A stretch of DNA of 64,000 nucleotides, from positions 23,436,001-23,500,000 of the forward strand of contig CM114272.1 of the NCBI GenBank assembly GCA_050084515.1, read 5' to 3'. This DNA is from Blasia pusilla. Its lineage: Eukaryota > Marchantiophyta > Marchantiopsida > Blasiales. Positions within the stretch are counted from its first letter, which is position 1. Every line of letters begins with the position of its first letter. A program made the translations under genes and the position numbers. Shown here one piece after another: positions 12,701-25,865 of the stretch. The notes beneath the pieces were generated by a model. It saw only the letters and a program-made list of their open reading frames with translations, was not told where the DNA came from and ran no database searches.

Positions 12701-14715
12701 GATGAGATTTGGCTCTAAGTTCACTGACTACTAGTTCCACAATTGGCAGCCTTTTTGAATTCCAACCCGAACCACGTGGCAACCGAGTTCCATATTCATC
12801 CACCTCACAGCCACTATTACATACCCAGTTGAGGCCGTGTACTGATTGTCACTTCGAAAAACGTCTCTCCCGCTCTTCCACGGGCACTGCTCGCCTTCTG
12901 TTCCCCCATTGGCGCACTGTAGGCAATGAAGGTAGGCCGCGGTTTCATGTGATTGAGACTTCTTCTGACGCACCTTACCGTAGGCCCTGTTGGTGCAAGC
13001 GGAAGAACGGGCGCTGTGGAGACATTTTCGAGAGTTGTTGCGGTCATTGTCGAGGTAATTGACAATGGTCGGTGTGGTTGATCCATTTGGCACTGATTAG
13101 CTCTTTTCTTGTTTCCGCAGTTAGGCGTCTTCATCGGCTACGCGCAGTGATGGCATCACTGATTTGTAAGGCGTTCACGTAATTAATTGGTGATGGTTCT
13201 CCGGTCAATTAGTGGCTTGATACCCCTTGAATTTCTTTCCCCTGTTTTGTACCGGAGCTGTACGGTTTGGGATGCGCATACTTACACGCTTTAGGTAGAA
13301 GAACAAGGAAGAAGATGAGATTGAGGAGATAGAAGAAGCCGGAGAGTAGATGGAGTGGTTCTGAGGTCTCCGGGTAATTAATTCACTACTGGATCTCTGT
13401 CTGCTCAGTTAATTTAGCCGGCCTGCGGTTCAGGGATTAGAATTGAGTCGTTCTCTTGTAATTCAAAATCTGATTTGGGTGTGCTATTTAATTTCGACTG
13501 ATGTAGGTTTTTGTGAGGTTTCTGAAGTATTCGAAAGTGATTTCTTTACGTAATCTCTTTCAATTCCACGACCAGCGAGCGTGACAGTTTGTTGATCGAA
13601 GCTCGTATAATCGTAGCTACGGAAGTGCGTTCTTGTTTTGACGTTGCAATTCTCATTCTCACGAAAGGTGAATTTATGTTGAAGTTTAACTTAGCGCATT
13701 AAGATCATATTGTTTGCTTAATTTTAAATGAAAGGTTGGGAAGAGCTAGAAGCACGATAGCCAGCTTAATCGAAGCCACTGGTACAATCGGGCTTTTGCA
13801 TTCGCGTTGTCATCAGTTGCTCGAAAAAAAGTGAACGCGAGTCTTTTGTTTGCGTGTTTTGGTGCGTTTTTGCATCATGTTTCAATTGCGAGAAGATTCC
13901 CGAGTTTATCATTGGAAATTTCTGTTAAGGTATTTTTATTCGCTGAGATAGTCTGATCTATTATTGGTACTGCTGGATGTCTGATTATATGTCAATCGGC
14001 TCTCAACTGGCTTCAGAAACTTTCGCCAAGGTGAACTGAAGTTGGCGGAGGTGGAGAAGGGCTCTGAGGTCAGCTATACTGCCAAACAGTACGGCGGACG
14101 TTCACCGTAAGACCATGGAAACTGAGACTCATGGTGGAAATCTGGAAATGGAGACGGGAAAGAAGAATCGGCGGCAGGCTGTGCTGAACTCGGTCCTTTT
14201 AAGAGAGTACGACCACAACCACACTCTAGAGTTCATTGTGCTTTTTGATGTTTGCAAGTTCTGGTTCCACGATAAGCACGGCGGTTGTGAGGGGATTTGT
14301 TGGATTTTAGTAGTTCACGCCGTGCAGAGCAAGTGCAACTTTGTAACTGCTACCTCCTTATTTTGTGTCTCCAAAGGATGATATATTTGATTTCATACAT
14401 GGAGATGCACCGTGGCATACCACGCTGAACCACTCACTCATTTTGTAATTCTATGATCTACTTGTAAGGCTTTTGTTATCGAAATTCGTCCATGTTTGCA
14501 AGAGCTTTGTAATTGACATTCGTCAACGCAACATTGCTACCCATTCAACTGTCCGCTTCAGTATCGTCATCTTTCTGATCGATGTTCGTCCGGGTCAAGA
14601 AACCTAGCTACTCGAGAAACTAATCATCGGGCGTTCTCTTGACTCTGTTAGAGTTACCATGCACTTGTAGGAGATGCTGTGAAGATGGCATGAGGGCTCA
14701 GAGCTTTCAATTGCG
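12700..14715 (+). promoter_or_regulatory. Upstream region and probable 5' UTR of SCC3
   Basis: Base composition shifts here to a more balanced, gene-like DNA. Several overlapping frames of 88-120 codons occur on both strands at 12.71-13.13 kb, but none has a domain or splice pattern. A CACGTG G-box core lies at 12772. A purine-rich, UTR-like stretch follows at about 13315-13360. Many short upstream ATGs lie between 14.1 and 14.7 kb. The stretch ends at a strong GTGAGT donor at 14716. The transcription start could not be placed. Confidence 0.45.
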
Positions 14716-14802
14716 GTGAGTATTTCTCTGATTAGGCAGAAATATTTGTCTGTTCCCGACTTACATTTCTAACATTGCTTTTTATGTCCCCATGGATTTT
14801 AG
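14716..14802 (+). other. Intron at the 5' UTR/start-codon border of SCC3
   Basis: The donor GTGAGT follows TTGCG at 14715. The acceptor is a T-rich run ending in TTTTAG at 14802, four bases before the ATG at 14807. Joining the flanks makes an upstream ATG at 14690 in frame with the main start, which would add ten residues (MRAQSFQLRV). The intron therefore either lies in the 5' UTR or splits the first codons. Confidence 0.65.
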
Positions 14803-14806
14803 GGTT

Positions 14807-17800
14807 ATGGATAGCAGTGGTTCAGAGGATACAGATCAAGATGATCCACTTAATGATCCAGACGTAGAAGAGCGGCCCAAGAAACGTGCCCACGGTCAGG
14901 ATGGGACCAGGCCAAAGGTGAAAGATCCACATCAAATTCTCTGCCAAGTTTTTACAGGTTCTTTACATTGGCTGAGTTTTAACCACGATTGTTGTTGATA
15001 CAACAATGATTTGGTCATCAGATCGATCTTACAATGCTGTCTATTGGAAATGCAGAAGCGGGCTAGAGTGAATGGCATATCTCCTGCCGATAAGGAGAAG
15101 GAAGGGGGCCAAAAGCGGAAAAGACAGTATGTGGCTCGCATTGAGGAATCGGACACAGGCTCAGAAGACCTGATAGGTATTTTCTGAAGTTTATCAATAG
15201 TCAAATTACAACGTATTGTTTTTGTGGAAACACACAATAATGCAGGCGCATAAATTATGAACTTCACATAGATCGGTACTCGGTTTACAGAGTTCTTGGA
15301 GAAGTCTCCTTGCAGAGCCTGCACGCTGGCTTTCAATGCCTTCAATGTCCCTTACATTATTGTGCAGAAAATGCTTTATTTTTTACCTTGTATAAGTGAA
15401 GGTGTCTCAGGTACAAGTTGAGTGAAGTTTTCTCTGACATCCATTCAGACTGGCATCTGAGAGCATGGAAACCATAGCCCAGTAATGGTAGGCAATATAT
15501 GATGAAAATGATGGACACATTGCTGTCTCCACCTATTTGAGAGGATTGGTAGAATTTATAATTGGGTTTAATGTAGATTGTAGGACACAGGACTCAACAG
15601 CCTCACAAATATTGAAGTGTTTGTTTAGGTTAGAAGTTGAGGTCAAGACCTGAGGTTTGGAAAGAATAGCAGCAACCTTAGCCCTTAGTGTGAGGGAAAC
15701 CATTCCAATCAATCAATCTTTTCTGCCCCCAATTGTGTGCATAGTCCTCTGCTGAATTTGCTGCTGTTTTGAGGAGTGCCAGATCTTTGACAAAATTCAA
15801 AATGGGAACTGTGAATAGGGATTTTGAAGCTCAAAGGAAAATTAGTCAGACATGCAGCCTCCAAGTGGGTGGAACGCTATGAGGCTAATGCAGATTTAGC
15901 TCTTGTGGAGCTCCTCACAACATTGTTCCAGGTCAGGTCTCCTAATCAGATGCAACCATGTTAAGGGAGTGGCTTTGTCATTGCTTGTAAGTTTTCACAA
16001 GAGTGAAGAAACTGCTGATAAATTTATCTTATTTATCAATCTCAAGCTGTCTTGGCTATATCGGTTGTTGACAGGCATGTGGAGTGAAATCAGGGTTGGA
16101 ACAATACTCTTGGAATGAGGTTGATATTGACGACGCAGTACGAGCATTGGTAGACCAAGCAAAAGATGTATCCAATTACTTGGAGTCTTTAAGCAAATGT
16201 GTTTCTTTAACAACATTGATATGCCTGGGGAAGAGCAGAGGGCTTTATGCAAGTGGGTACAACTTTTGAAATTTTTTGCCATGGAGATGATCAAGTTTCA
16301 GTTGAATAGCTTGTTCGGAAGAATTTATAATATGGAGATGTACATGCACATGCATTCCAGAAGAATTGTACTTAACTTTCACAGGTAGGTCTGGAGGACT
16401 ATCTTGGGACCAAACAGCGAGATGTACGTCACTTCAAAGACAATCTACTCATCTTCTGGGATAGCCTGGTGAGGGAGTGCCAGGATGGTGCTCTTTTTGA
16501 TCAGAAGCTCATGGAGAAAACCATGGACTATGTGATCGCCTTGTCTTGGTAAGCCTGAATTGAATTGGACTGGATGGATGTGACCTTCTAAGTGAACTCT
16601 GAACTGCATAGTTCTGCATTCAGCTTTTGACAGAGCTTACTACTAATTGACCGTCCAGATGATTCCCAAGAGGGATGTCCAACTGAAAGTATGTCGTCAC
16701 TTTTTTTCTCCATTTATTACAATTGTTCTCTTTGTCCTCAGCACACCTCCACGAATTTTTCGGCGCGTGGCAACCTTGGTGGGTTGCCAATTGGTGACTT
16801 CTCTGGTGGGTGTAGCAAAGAGGCTTGGTGAAAGCCGTGAAACAGCTCAACGGCAGCTTAATGCTGAAAAGAAGAAACGAAAGGATGGACCAAGGGTGGA
16901 GTCTTTGAATAAGACTCTGTCTGAAACGCATGAGAAGATCACAACAGTAGAGGAAATGATGAGGAAGTTATTCACTGGGTGGGAATTCCTCTCACTGTCA
17001 GCGCAATTTCAAGTACAAGTAGAAAAGTGTTCTTTGACATGATTTGAATTATACGCATGTATCTTTGGGGACTAACTCGCCTGAGATGGGATTTAGGAAG
17101 AGTCGGGGATTGTATCACCTGAGATGAGATTCAGGGTACTCTCTTCAAGAAGAAGTTGGTTTTTGGGGTACGTTTCCTTTGCATGTTTACCCATAGCTCA
17201 AAATATGTCTATGTTGTCCAAAGATTTCGATATCCAACTTTTTGATAGTTGTAATGTTGCAGACTCTTTATGCACCGATACAGGGATGTCGATTCAGATA
17301 TTCGAGTGGCTTGCATAACAGCCATTGGATCTTGGATACATGCTTACCCTTCATTATTCCTCCAAGATCTCTATATGAAGTATATTGGATGGACATTGAA
17401 TGACAAGGTACTGGTGGATTTGTACAGATAAATGCTCTTTGGCATGATGATTGTCTTTCCCTAGGGTTCTAGAATCTAAGATAGGATGGGGAAATTTCTG
17501 ACTGCATCCTTTGCTTTCCTAGAGTCCTATGTACTGCAACGGGCCAATGATGAATTCTTGGCGGCTTTGCTCTCTCCCACTAATGTCAGAGTTGCTGGTC
17601 TTTGTTGAGGAAGTCTGTCTTTATTAGGCATAGGGAAAGAGTTTGAAGAGGCATGTTAGATTATGATCTAGGAGTTAGTATTCTGGATTTAATCTGTAGG
17701 GCCACTTGCTGAAATCTGATCTCTTGTGGAACAAACCTGCTGAAGAGTATCTGTCGTAATGTTTTTCCAGAATGCCACTGTTCGCCGCAGCTCAGTGCTT

Positions 17801-20800
17801 GCACTGCAGGCCTTGTATGCCGTTGATGACAATATACCATCTCTTGGATTATTCACTGAGCGTTTTAGCACCAGAATGATAGAGCTTGCAGATGACATTG
17901 ATGTCAATGTTGCAGTCAGTGCTATTGGGCTTTTGAAACAGCTCCTCAGGTGAAAGAGAGCTGTTTTAATGTTTTAATGTTTTAATGTTTTTATTCCTTT
18001 AGCTTTATTTGTTGTGGCTGCAAACACATTATCTCATAGTGAGGTTTAACTGAAAAATAGGACAGGTTAGTCAGCATGAGTAAAGGATAAGTCTTGGTTG
18101 CTTCCTGGTTTATGCCTATAAGACGAATTTGTAACTTAGGTAAAGTTGGTTGATAGATGTGTTTTGTTCGGTTCTGATGGTTTAAAGGTGCCAATGAAAT
18201 TTGCAGGCATCAGCTACTAGAAGATGATGAACTGGGTCCACTGTATGAGTTTCTGATTGATGAATCACCACAGATTCGACATGCTGTTGGAGATCTAGTG
18301 TATGATCATCTGATAGCACCAGCAGCTGGAGGTTGGTAGTGGGATTCAAGACTTGTAAATGACTCAGATGTAGATAAAGATTTGAAACACATAGTCTTTA
18401 CCTCAGAATGATGTTAGGCAAGGACGAAACACCAGGACTTAGTTCAGGTTCTTGTAATTGCTTTTAGTTTCAAGTTTGTATCTCATATTTTATTGGTTGT
18501 GAGACTTTCTGATTGGTGAATGGTCTCGTCAATCTAGAGTAAATATTGGACTCTCATAAAAAATCTAGAGTAAAAAGTCAAGCTCGAGCAAAGCCCTTAA
18601 CTTGACTTTTTACTCATATGGTTCATGCCATATGTAGGCTCGTCCTTTCACTTATGTACTTGCCCTCTCGTCCTAAAACCATTGTGTTACTGCGGAATCG
18701 TCATATATCAGGAAAGGATAATGAAAACCTGGAGGGCCAGCTTGACCGACTTCTGCAGATCCTGAGAGAATTTTCAGGAGATCCAATTCTTTGTGACTAT
18801 GTCATAGATGCTCTTTGGGATAAATGCAAGGCAATGAAGGTGAGTTTATAATTTGCTGCTTGTGCTTTGGACAGTGATGCTTGCATATCTAGGTACGGAT
18901 TATGTAGATGCTGAGAATAATGAAGAGGTGTGAAATGTCCCTGAATGGACTTTGAAAATTGATTTTTTACCCTGACATCAATTGGACTTGATTCCGTGAG
19001 TGTTTTCTCGCTGGGATGCTTGTCTCAATTGTTTTTTCAAGTCGTGTTAGCTACCCAATAATTTCTGCAGAAAATAGGTTTTTTTCTGCAGAAATTATTA
19101 GGAGTCTGAACTCCTCAAGCCTGCTATACATTGTGACCCTTGTCATATTTCAGGTCTCATACGTGACTAGGTTTTACATTTATGAAAGACTAACTTCTGT
19201 TTCTGTGCTGTGAGAATCTTATTACTCTCCTGACCTTCACATCTTTTGGGTATCCCCAGATGTACCTCCAGACAGACCACGCAATTTTTTTTCTGAGTTA
19301 GGGCAGATTTGTATTATGTTTAAATCAGTGTAGTGCCTTATTTTCTTGGTTTGTTGAAGATGGGTTTATCTTGAATGTACTCAGGTCAGAGGGGTTATGT
19401 GTGTCGCAGTATTTGTGTTCCTGATACTAAGATTGGCAGGATTGGAAGTGTGTTACAACTATGCTTCTGGAAGATCGTCAATCCGATGAGCTCACTGATA
19501 GAGATGCGACAAATTTGGTCAGAGTGTTGTCAGCATCTGTCAAGAAGGCTGTTGGAGAGAAAATAGTGCCGTCAAGTGATCACCGCAAGGTCACATTAAG
19601 CAAGGCACAAAAGGCAAGAATCATCACCTAACTTTACTAATTGGACCTCTACTTTTGCAAGTTTAAATTATTTTGGTCTTTCTGTATGATGGATGATTGT
19701 TCATTGTAGAATAAAGTTTCATTTAACTTTTCTCCTCAAATGTCTTCCGGTTCTGCCTCAGGACGCAGTGGAAATCAATAAGAAGGAGATGACCATGGCC
19801 ATGATTAAATCTCTCACCAAACTTTTGAGGAAGTACCTTGCTGATGAAACTAAAGTAGCAGCTCTTGTTGAGATTATCTTTCATATGAAGCTGGAATTGT
19901 ATTCCCTGCAGCGTAAAGAGCAGGCAAGTCCTAAAGCCTAATAAACCTCTGTACATACTCGATTATCAGGAATCTGGTTTGTTCCAGCTGTTCAGATCTC
20001 ACAAATTTCTCACAGAAGATGTGGGTTGTTTGGAAGAAATTCATCTTTATCTTATAAAGTCCTCTCATGTTCAATGGCTCATGCATTACTGAAATCTCAG
20101 CCCCACGTGAACTGTGCGGTGACATGTTTCAGAGCTTTGCGGCAGCTTTGCAACTCATAAAGGATGCTTTCTTCAAGCATGGAGACAGCAACACACTCAA
20201 AGCGTGTGTCAAGTCTTTGACCTTTGCTGCCAATGAAAGTCACGCAGATTTGCAAGACTCTGCTCAACAGATTTTGAAGCAGACGGTTGATGATTTGACA
20301 TTAAAGCTAAAGTTGGCAATAGGTCAAGCAGCGGTGAGTGTGTTTGCATTTTTTTGGCAGATTGGCAAATTATTTCTACTGTTTGTAGCACCTAAGTTTT
20401 TTTTGCTCCTTATTCATGCTCTTTCCCAGATGTTGTGGATGACTTATTGATACACGGATATGAATACAGGAAGCAGAGGATGATTACTCTTTGACTGTCA
20501 ATCTCAGAAGAATGTATCAATTACAATCAGCTATGCATGTATATAATGAAGGTCTATTTTCTGAGATGCTAGGTCTTTTGGAAGACTTCAGTAATCCCGA
20601 TGATGAGGTATGTGGTTACACAAGTCTTCCGGATTGGAGGCTTTTGAGTATGTTTAGATACTTGTCTCGTCCTGACCATCTATAATAACCATTTTAATGG
20701 TGCCTCAATTATATAGTTAAGTAGGAGATCAGGATTGGTGTCCATGAGGATTTGGTTGCCAACCACGTTTTACACATGTTAACCTGTGAGGTGAACAAGG

Positions 20801-23800
20801 TGCAAGTGATTGTGTCGTCTGTTTGGTTCTTGACCAACACACAGTTTATTTAAGCTCATTGATAATAATATCAACAGATCAGAAATTGATTGCTCCTACA
20901 TGCTATGCAGGTGGTTCGACTTATTTTCTTGAATATGTTTTTACACATTACATGGTCACTGGCAGCAATTGAGCCCCATGACCCGAATGAAGCTGCAGTG
21001 GTATCATTGCTAGCAACAAGGGAAAGGCTCATGCAGCAACTCTACATGTTTATAGACTCTGTTCTTGACAGTGCGGAGCAGGGAAATTCTCGGAATGTCT
21101 TGAGCTGCACGGTGGGCATTGAAAATGAGCAATTTTCTTGAATCACCCATTGTGTTGTCTGGGTTGAGGCCTTTTATTGCATCTGTTAAGAAACTCATGA
21201 AATTTGGATGTTGCCACAGATGTGTTTGATATTGTCAGACATTTGGAGTCTATTCAGCGAAGCAAAGCTGGCATCTACCAAGCTGCAAAATTTAGGATTC
21301 TGCCCTCCCGAGGATATTCTGAAAAAGTTTTGGAAGCTTTGTGAAAACAGGCTGATCTCCTCTGGTAGTGTGTGATCCTTTGCCTCTAGTCACCATCTTA
21401 GAATCTATCCTTAATTCTGGATTTTAATTGCAATGTTTTGTATATTGATCTATGTGCTTCTTCAGTCCTGAAGCTTCCTTTTTTTACGATAATTACTGTA
21501 TAGTGGGTTTTTGTACACTTCCAAATGTGGTGGGATTTCCTTGGATAGCACATCAGTGCACATAGACCTTTTCCTGGATTTGGTCAATCAGGTTTTCCTA
21601 GATCTGAATGCCTAATCTCGTTTTGCAGATGAGAATGATGAGGAGGTCACAGAAGCACCAAATGCAGAGTTCTTAAATGAAAAGGATATGGTCATGATTG
21701 CAGCTGCCAAACTTATTGCCCATGATATGGTGCCAAAGGTATAATCCGTCATCACCCACAAATCTCTGATCTTGTCAGTTTCAAGGTAGTGCTTGTTTGC
21801 TGGAATGTACTATATGGGGTATTTGATCTATGCTTGCATGGCAGGATCAACTTTCTATTATGATTCAGATACTTCAAGTCATCTGTACAGACAGCAACGG
21901 TTGGATAAAAGTTCTTTTTTGTTTCGTTTTCCCCCCCTTCCAAATTTTCTGCCCCCAGTATGCATGATGGCCAGTTGAATTTATCTATCCGCTTTGTATT
22001 TTGTTTAGGATTTTCTTGGACCAGAGATCTTGTCACACTATGTGCTACATGGCAAGACTGTTGCTGAGACTGTGAAGCAGCTGCTGGCAAAAGTGAAGGT
22101 ACAGATGCAAGAAGACGACTTGGCAGGCCTCTACTTGAATGCAATGAAACGGGTAAATGCCACTTGGAGATGCATATTTCTGCTAGTATTTGAGCTTCCA
22201 AGTTTGTTGGTGTCTTAATGGATTTGCGAATCATTTCTCTTTTTCCATTTGGTTTTTCTCAACCAGGAGATGGCAACTTCTTATTAACACGTACCACTCT
22301 GAGATTCTAGGTTATGTTCCCTGTGGTAAGAAGTGGTTTAGTGGCTGAGAAGACACTGTTAGTGAATAATGTTGTTCTAGCACCAATCCCCAATTAACCA
22401 TGTTACTTAATGTCTGATCAACACTTTTCCTGGCTTGACCTAGGCATATCAGCGGCACATGGATGAAGTATCTGGCAGTGATGAAGATTTGTCAAGAAGT
22501 CCCTCGTTCGCTGCCTGCAAGGATCTAGCAGGCCGGTTGTCGAGCTCATTTCTAGGAATGGCCCGTGCAAAATATCGACCAAGTATTCTCAACATTGTTA
22601 AAAGAGGCATAAACTATGCCTTCCATGATGCTCCCAAACAACTAGCTTTTCTGGAAGGTGGTGTCATTCAGTTCGCTTTAAAACTACCGGCATCAGACAT
22701 CCGTGAAATGTAAGATTCTATATGCTGGATCCTTGAAGGTGATGTTTTTGTGATTGACTTGTGGACCTAGTTAAGTCCATTTTGCTAACATCTGCAGGTT
22801 TGAATTAGAATTCCTCCCATGAATTGAAGATCATTTTTTTCTAGAAGTTTTTGCACCATGAGGTGACAATGAGTTCTTTGTAGCATGTCTGGGGATGATA
22901 GCAATTCCTGTCTCTCCTTAAAGCTGACAAGAATGTGCTCCCCCCTCCAGTCTTGCAGACATTGAGCCAAGAGTGCGAGGTATTGATACGGATCAGGATC
23001 CCAGTGGATGGCGACCTTACTTCACGTTTATTGATCTCCTCCGTGAGAAAAGTGCCAAACATGAGCTACCCTCTGGTATAGTTATTTTCTAATGTAATTC
23101 TTGGAATATGACAACTCCGAGAAATTGGTCAGTGCTTGTATACAAAGTTGTACTTTGATGCACTGCTGACAATTTTAATGGTTGCTTTTTGTTATCAGGT
23201 GATAAAGATGGCCCTCCTGTTCCACGACAGACAAGAAGACGAATGAACAAGAAGGGAATCAAAGGCAAAAAGCTATTTGAAGGTCATGACACCACAAGTG
23301 AGGAGGAGGACCTACAAGAGATTGCCACAGAATCAGAGGACAACGAAGAGGAGGAGGATGAAGATGATGATACTCCTCTGCATCATATCCGACAGTTGGT
23401 GAAGACTGCTAAACGAACTAATTTACACTACCGACCTAATTTATCCAGACTTGCCAACATGGAAGCCTTAAAGGAAATATCATCACCTTCAGCAGATAAT
23501 GTAGAATATGAGGAACATGAAGTGGAGGCTGCCCATGTTAGTCCCGAGGGTACGAATTATGAAGCAATGGCTGCTACTGAAGAGCAGCTGCCAATAGGGA
23601 ATATGAACTGGGGGCCTTCCATATCAGATCAGCGGCCTTCAGGGGATGTGAACTGGACTCATTCTACGTCTCTACAAGCAAACGAGGATGATGAACCTTC
23701 CAAGGGCTCAAGCAAGGTCAGTACCAATTGGAGTATCATTGAATTTCATGCCCCGGTACTTGGAATAGAGTTTCAGGATAGTATTTGAAAGTAGAGGCTG

Positions 23801-24027
23801 ACTGTCACTGTTCCATTTGTGCTTATTTCATGTATGAATCCTGTGTGATGTTATGACGCTGTCCAACGTTGGCTGAGGTCTCATACCCAAAAATAATCTT
23901 GTGCTTTCAGGATGACTCCCCTACAAACAGTAGTGACATGGTGGGATTTGGAAGGATCCGGAGTAAACTACACAGGCAACTTCCTTCTGATGATATCGGT
24001 AGTGGAGAATTACCCAGTGATTTTTAA
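14807..24027 (+). CDS. SCC3: Cohesin subunit SCC3 / STAG (stromalin), 22 coding exons
   Basis: SCC3/STAG is the HEAT-repeat subunit that binds the SCC1/REC8 kleisin and helps load and hold cohesin on chromatin in mitosis and meiosis. Exons: 14807-14917, 15056-15176, 15819-15931, 16075-16167, 16385-16548, 16742-16978, 17263-17407, 17771-17949, 18207-18331, 18712-18839, 19440-19613, 19762-19923, 20133-20333, 20470-20607, 20911-21111, 21220-21364, 21629-21738, 22009-22152, 22444-22709, 22951-23075, 23199-23716, 23911-24027. All phases agree and give 1238 residues, close to plant SCC3 but with a longer tail. The STAG domain is at about residues 147-270 (NLLIFWDSLVRECQ, TPPRIFRRVATLVG). The stromalin conservative domain is at about 280-387 (YPSLFLQDLYMKYIGW, ADDIDVNVAVSAIGLLKQLL). 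The N-terminus is acidic then basic (RPKKRAR). The C-terminal exon 21 is acidic and disordered. Introns 11 and 12 use GC donors. Start 14807 is chosen because it follows a clear acceptor; 14690 is an alternative. Confidence 0.93.
18568..18615. repeat. Perfect 15-bp inverted repeat in SCC3 intron 9
   Basis: The arms are GAGTAAAAAGTCAAG (18568-18582) and CTTGACTTTTTACTC (18601-18615), with an 18-nt loop. The left arm is preceded by a second direct copy of ATCTAGAGTAAA at about 18532. In the transcript it would fold into a stable hairpin between exons 9 and 10. Confidence 0.85.
19057..19099. repeat. Perfect 18-bp inverted repeat in SCC3 intron 10
   Basis: The arms are AATAATTTCTGCAGAAAA (19057-19074) and its exact reverse complement (19082-19099), around a 7-nt loop (TAGGTTT). 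Each arm is itself centred on a TTTCTGCAGAAA palindrome. It lies in the 600-nt intron between exons 10 and 11. Confidence 0.9.
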
Positions 24028-25865
24028 TGGGCGATTTCAAAGCCATCCTTTGCCTTGTGTGAAGGACAGGTGAGAATATGACGTTGAAGTAGGCCAACTA
24101 TTTTTTCCTATGCTGTTGCGTAGGGCAGCATGCCTCAAGACAGCATCGCTGTGAGGCCTCAGGCCTCAGGAAAGATCATGTGTATATGTCTAGTACATTC
24201 GTTGGAAATCTGTGAGTCTTGTTGAAATTCAAATCCGAGTTATTTTTGTAGAAGACCTTGCTACACTTTCGAAGAGTCATTACTACGAAAGCAGAGTTGG
24301 ATAATGGTTCACTTTAGAATTTACGAACTTCTAGCTTCCCGCTATTTTTATTTTAGTGGATATGGAGTGAGCAGCGCAGAGCCCGTATTCTGAGTAGGCG
24401 AGGAGCTTCTCGAACCTAGCATTATCGAAGGTTCAATATCCCTTCGTGGCCTGATGACTGACCTGCCTCGGAGCCCAAAGCCCATCATCGACTGCTTAAG
24501 GCAGAGACAGAAATGTCAACCGAAAAAATAGAAGAAGTCGAATAAACTTTGAGGCAAATTCGGTTATTGATTTCATATAGAGATCCCGTGTTCAAAATTT
24601 AGAATATCTTATTCTATGTGTTCTTAGTCCCTGCAGAGGATGGGAGAAACTGGAGTTTACTGAAAAGATGGGTCCGTGGCGAGGTTCCTGCTTTGGCCTC
24701 ACATTGTTGCACACGAGAAAAAAAACCGTTTCCCCGAGTTTTCAATATTTGCTATTCGACTTTGTACCATACCGGAGGCACTTGATTTGAAACGCTGTTT
24801 GCCGATCATCTCCTCCACTAAATCTTCGTCTTCTCCTAAACTGACAGAAATAAACGTCTTTTCTGTTGTTGACATCGTCAAAGGCCACATGTAAATTATA
24901 AGTTGACGTGAAGACAAGAAATGTGGAATCTTTAGGAGAGTCGCTCTCTGATTTGCAATTGCCAGCAAGAAACTGTTTTGGGGAGAGAATTGTTTTTGTT
25001 AGTTTAAAATTTGTGTCAAACATGATGCTATGGAGGGCCCAGGTTGTTCACTAGCGATTAGAAATACCTACCTGTCGGATACTTTTTACCCCAAAAGTCT
25101 CCAAAGATTCAAGAAACTTTAGCCGAATATCATTCGTTCTGACGGGACAAGAAGTAAAATATGCATCTTCGAAAGATGCAAATAGCCAACTGGACAACAT
25201 TCACGTTACATTCAGAAGTTAAGTTTCTGTACTATCGTATCGGCAGCATAATTGGCTATGTAGGCCTAGCCAAGTAAATGCCAGCAGAAACTTGCTATCT
25301 TTCACATAGTCAAGCCGGGAACAAAATTTGTTGTGGGTTAAGTGTATCAAACATGGGCCATTCAAGTATCATTATTATTGGAGATTGCTTTCTTTAATAG
25401 AATCACATTTCTGCTTTGAAAGAAGAAAAAAAGATTGAATTTGTATATAGCACTAACCAAACCCTTTAATTCCCGTGTATCTTCCAGGCACCTTACTCCA
25501 AGGTGGCATGCCTGGAAACTGTGAATTCCACAGCTATGGCTATTGCGCACGGGTAAAGTGGACGTCGAATTACCCACGCTGACTTTTGAGACACTCTCCG
25601 AGTTTTAACTGAGCAGGTTGAGCCACCACGGTCAGTTGGGTGATTGTGCCAAAGGATCAATTGCCAGAGTGGCTTGATGGATGCACTCACATGGCTACCC
25701 TGCACAGGCGGTAGCTGGTCATGCAGCGCGACGGTGACAGGTTCTCGAGAAACAAAAAACCAGGAATCACCGCAAGAGCCGTGGTGAAATGTTGGCAGTT
25801 CGCTGAGTTTCGTCATCGCTGTTCGAGCAATCTACACACCCGGAGGTGCTTTCGCACGCGGAACG
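24028..25865 (+). promoter_or_regulatory. SCC3 3' UTR and LRRIQ1 upstream region
   Basis: This 1.8-kb gap separates two genes on the same strand. The first few hundred bases are probably the 3' UTR of SCC3; no clear polyadenylation signal stands out. The rest should contain the promoter and 5' UTR of the LRRIQ1-like gene. Frames on both strands are under 110 codons and have no recognisable domain. Confidence 0.5.

Noticed and set aside
12709-13134. Three overlapping frames of 105-120 codons on both strands
   Set aside because: No domain, no splice-site pattern, and frames on both strands at once are expected in GC-richer upstream DNA. Treated as the promoter/leader region of SCC3.
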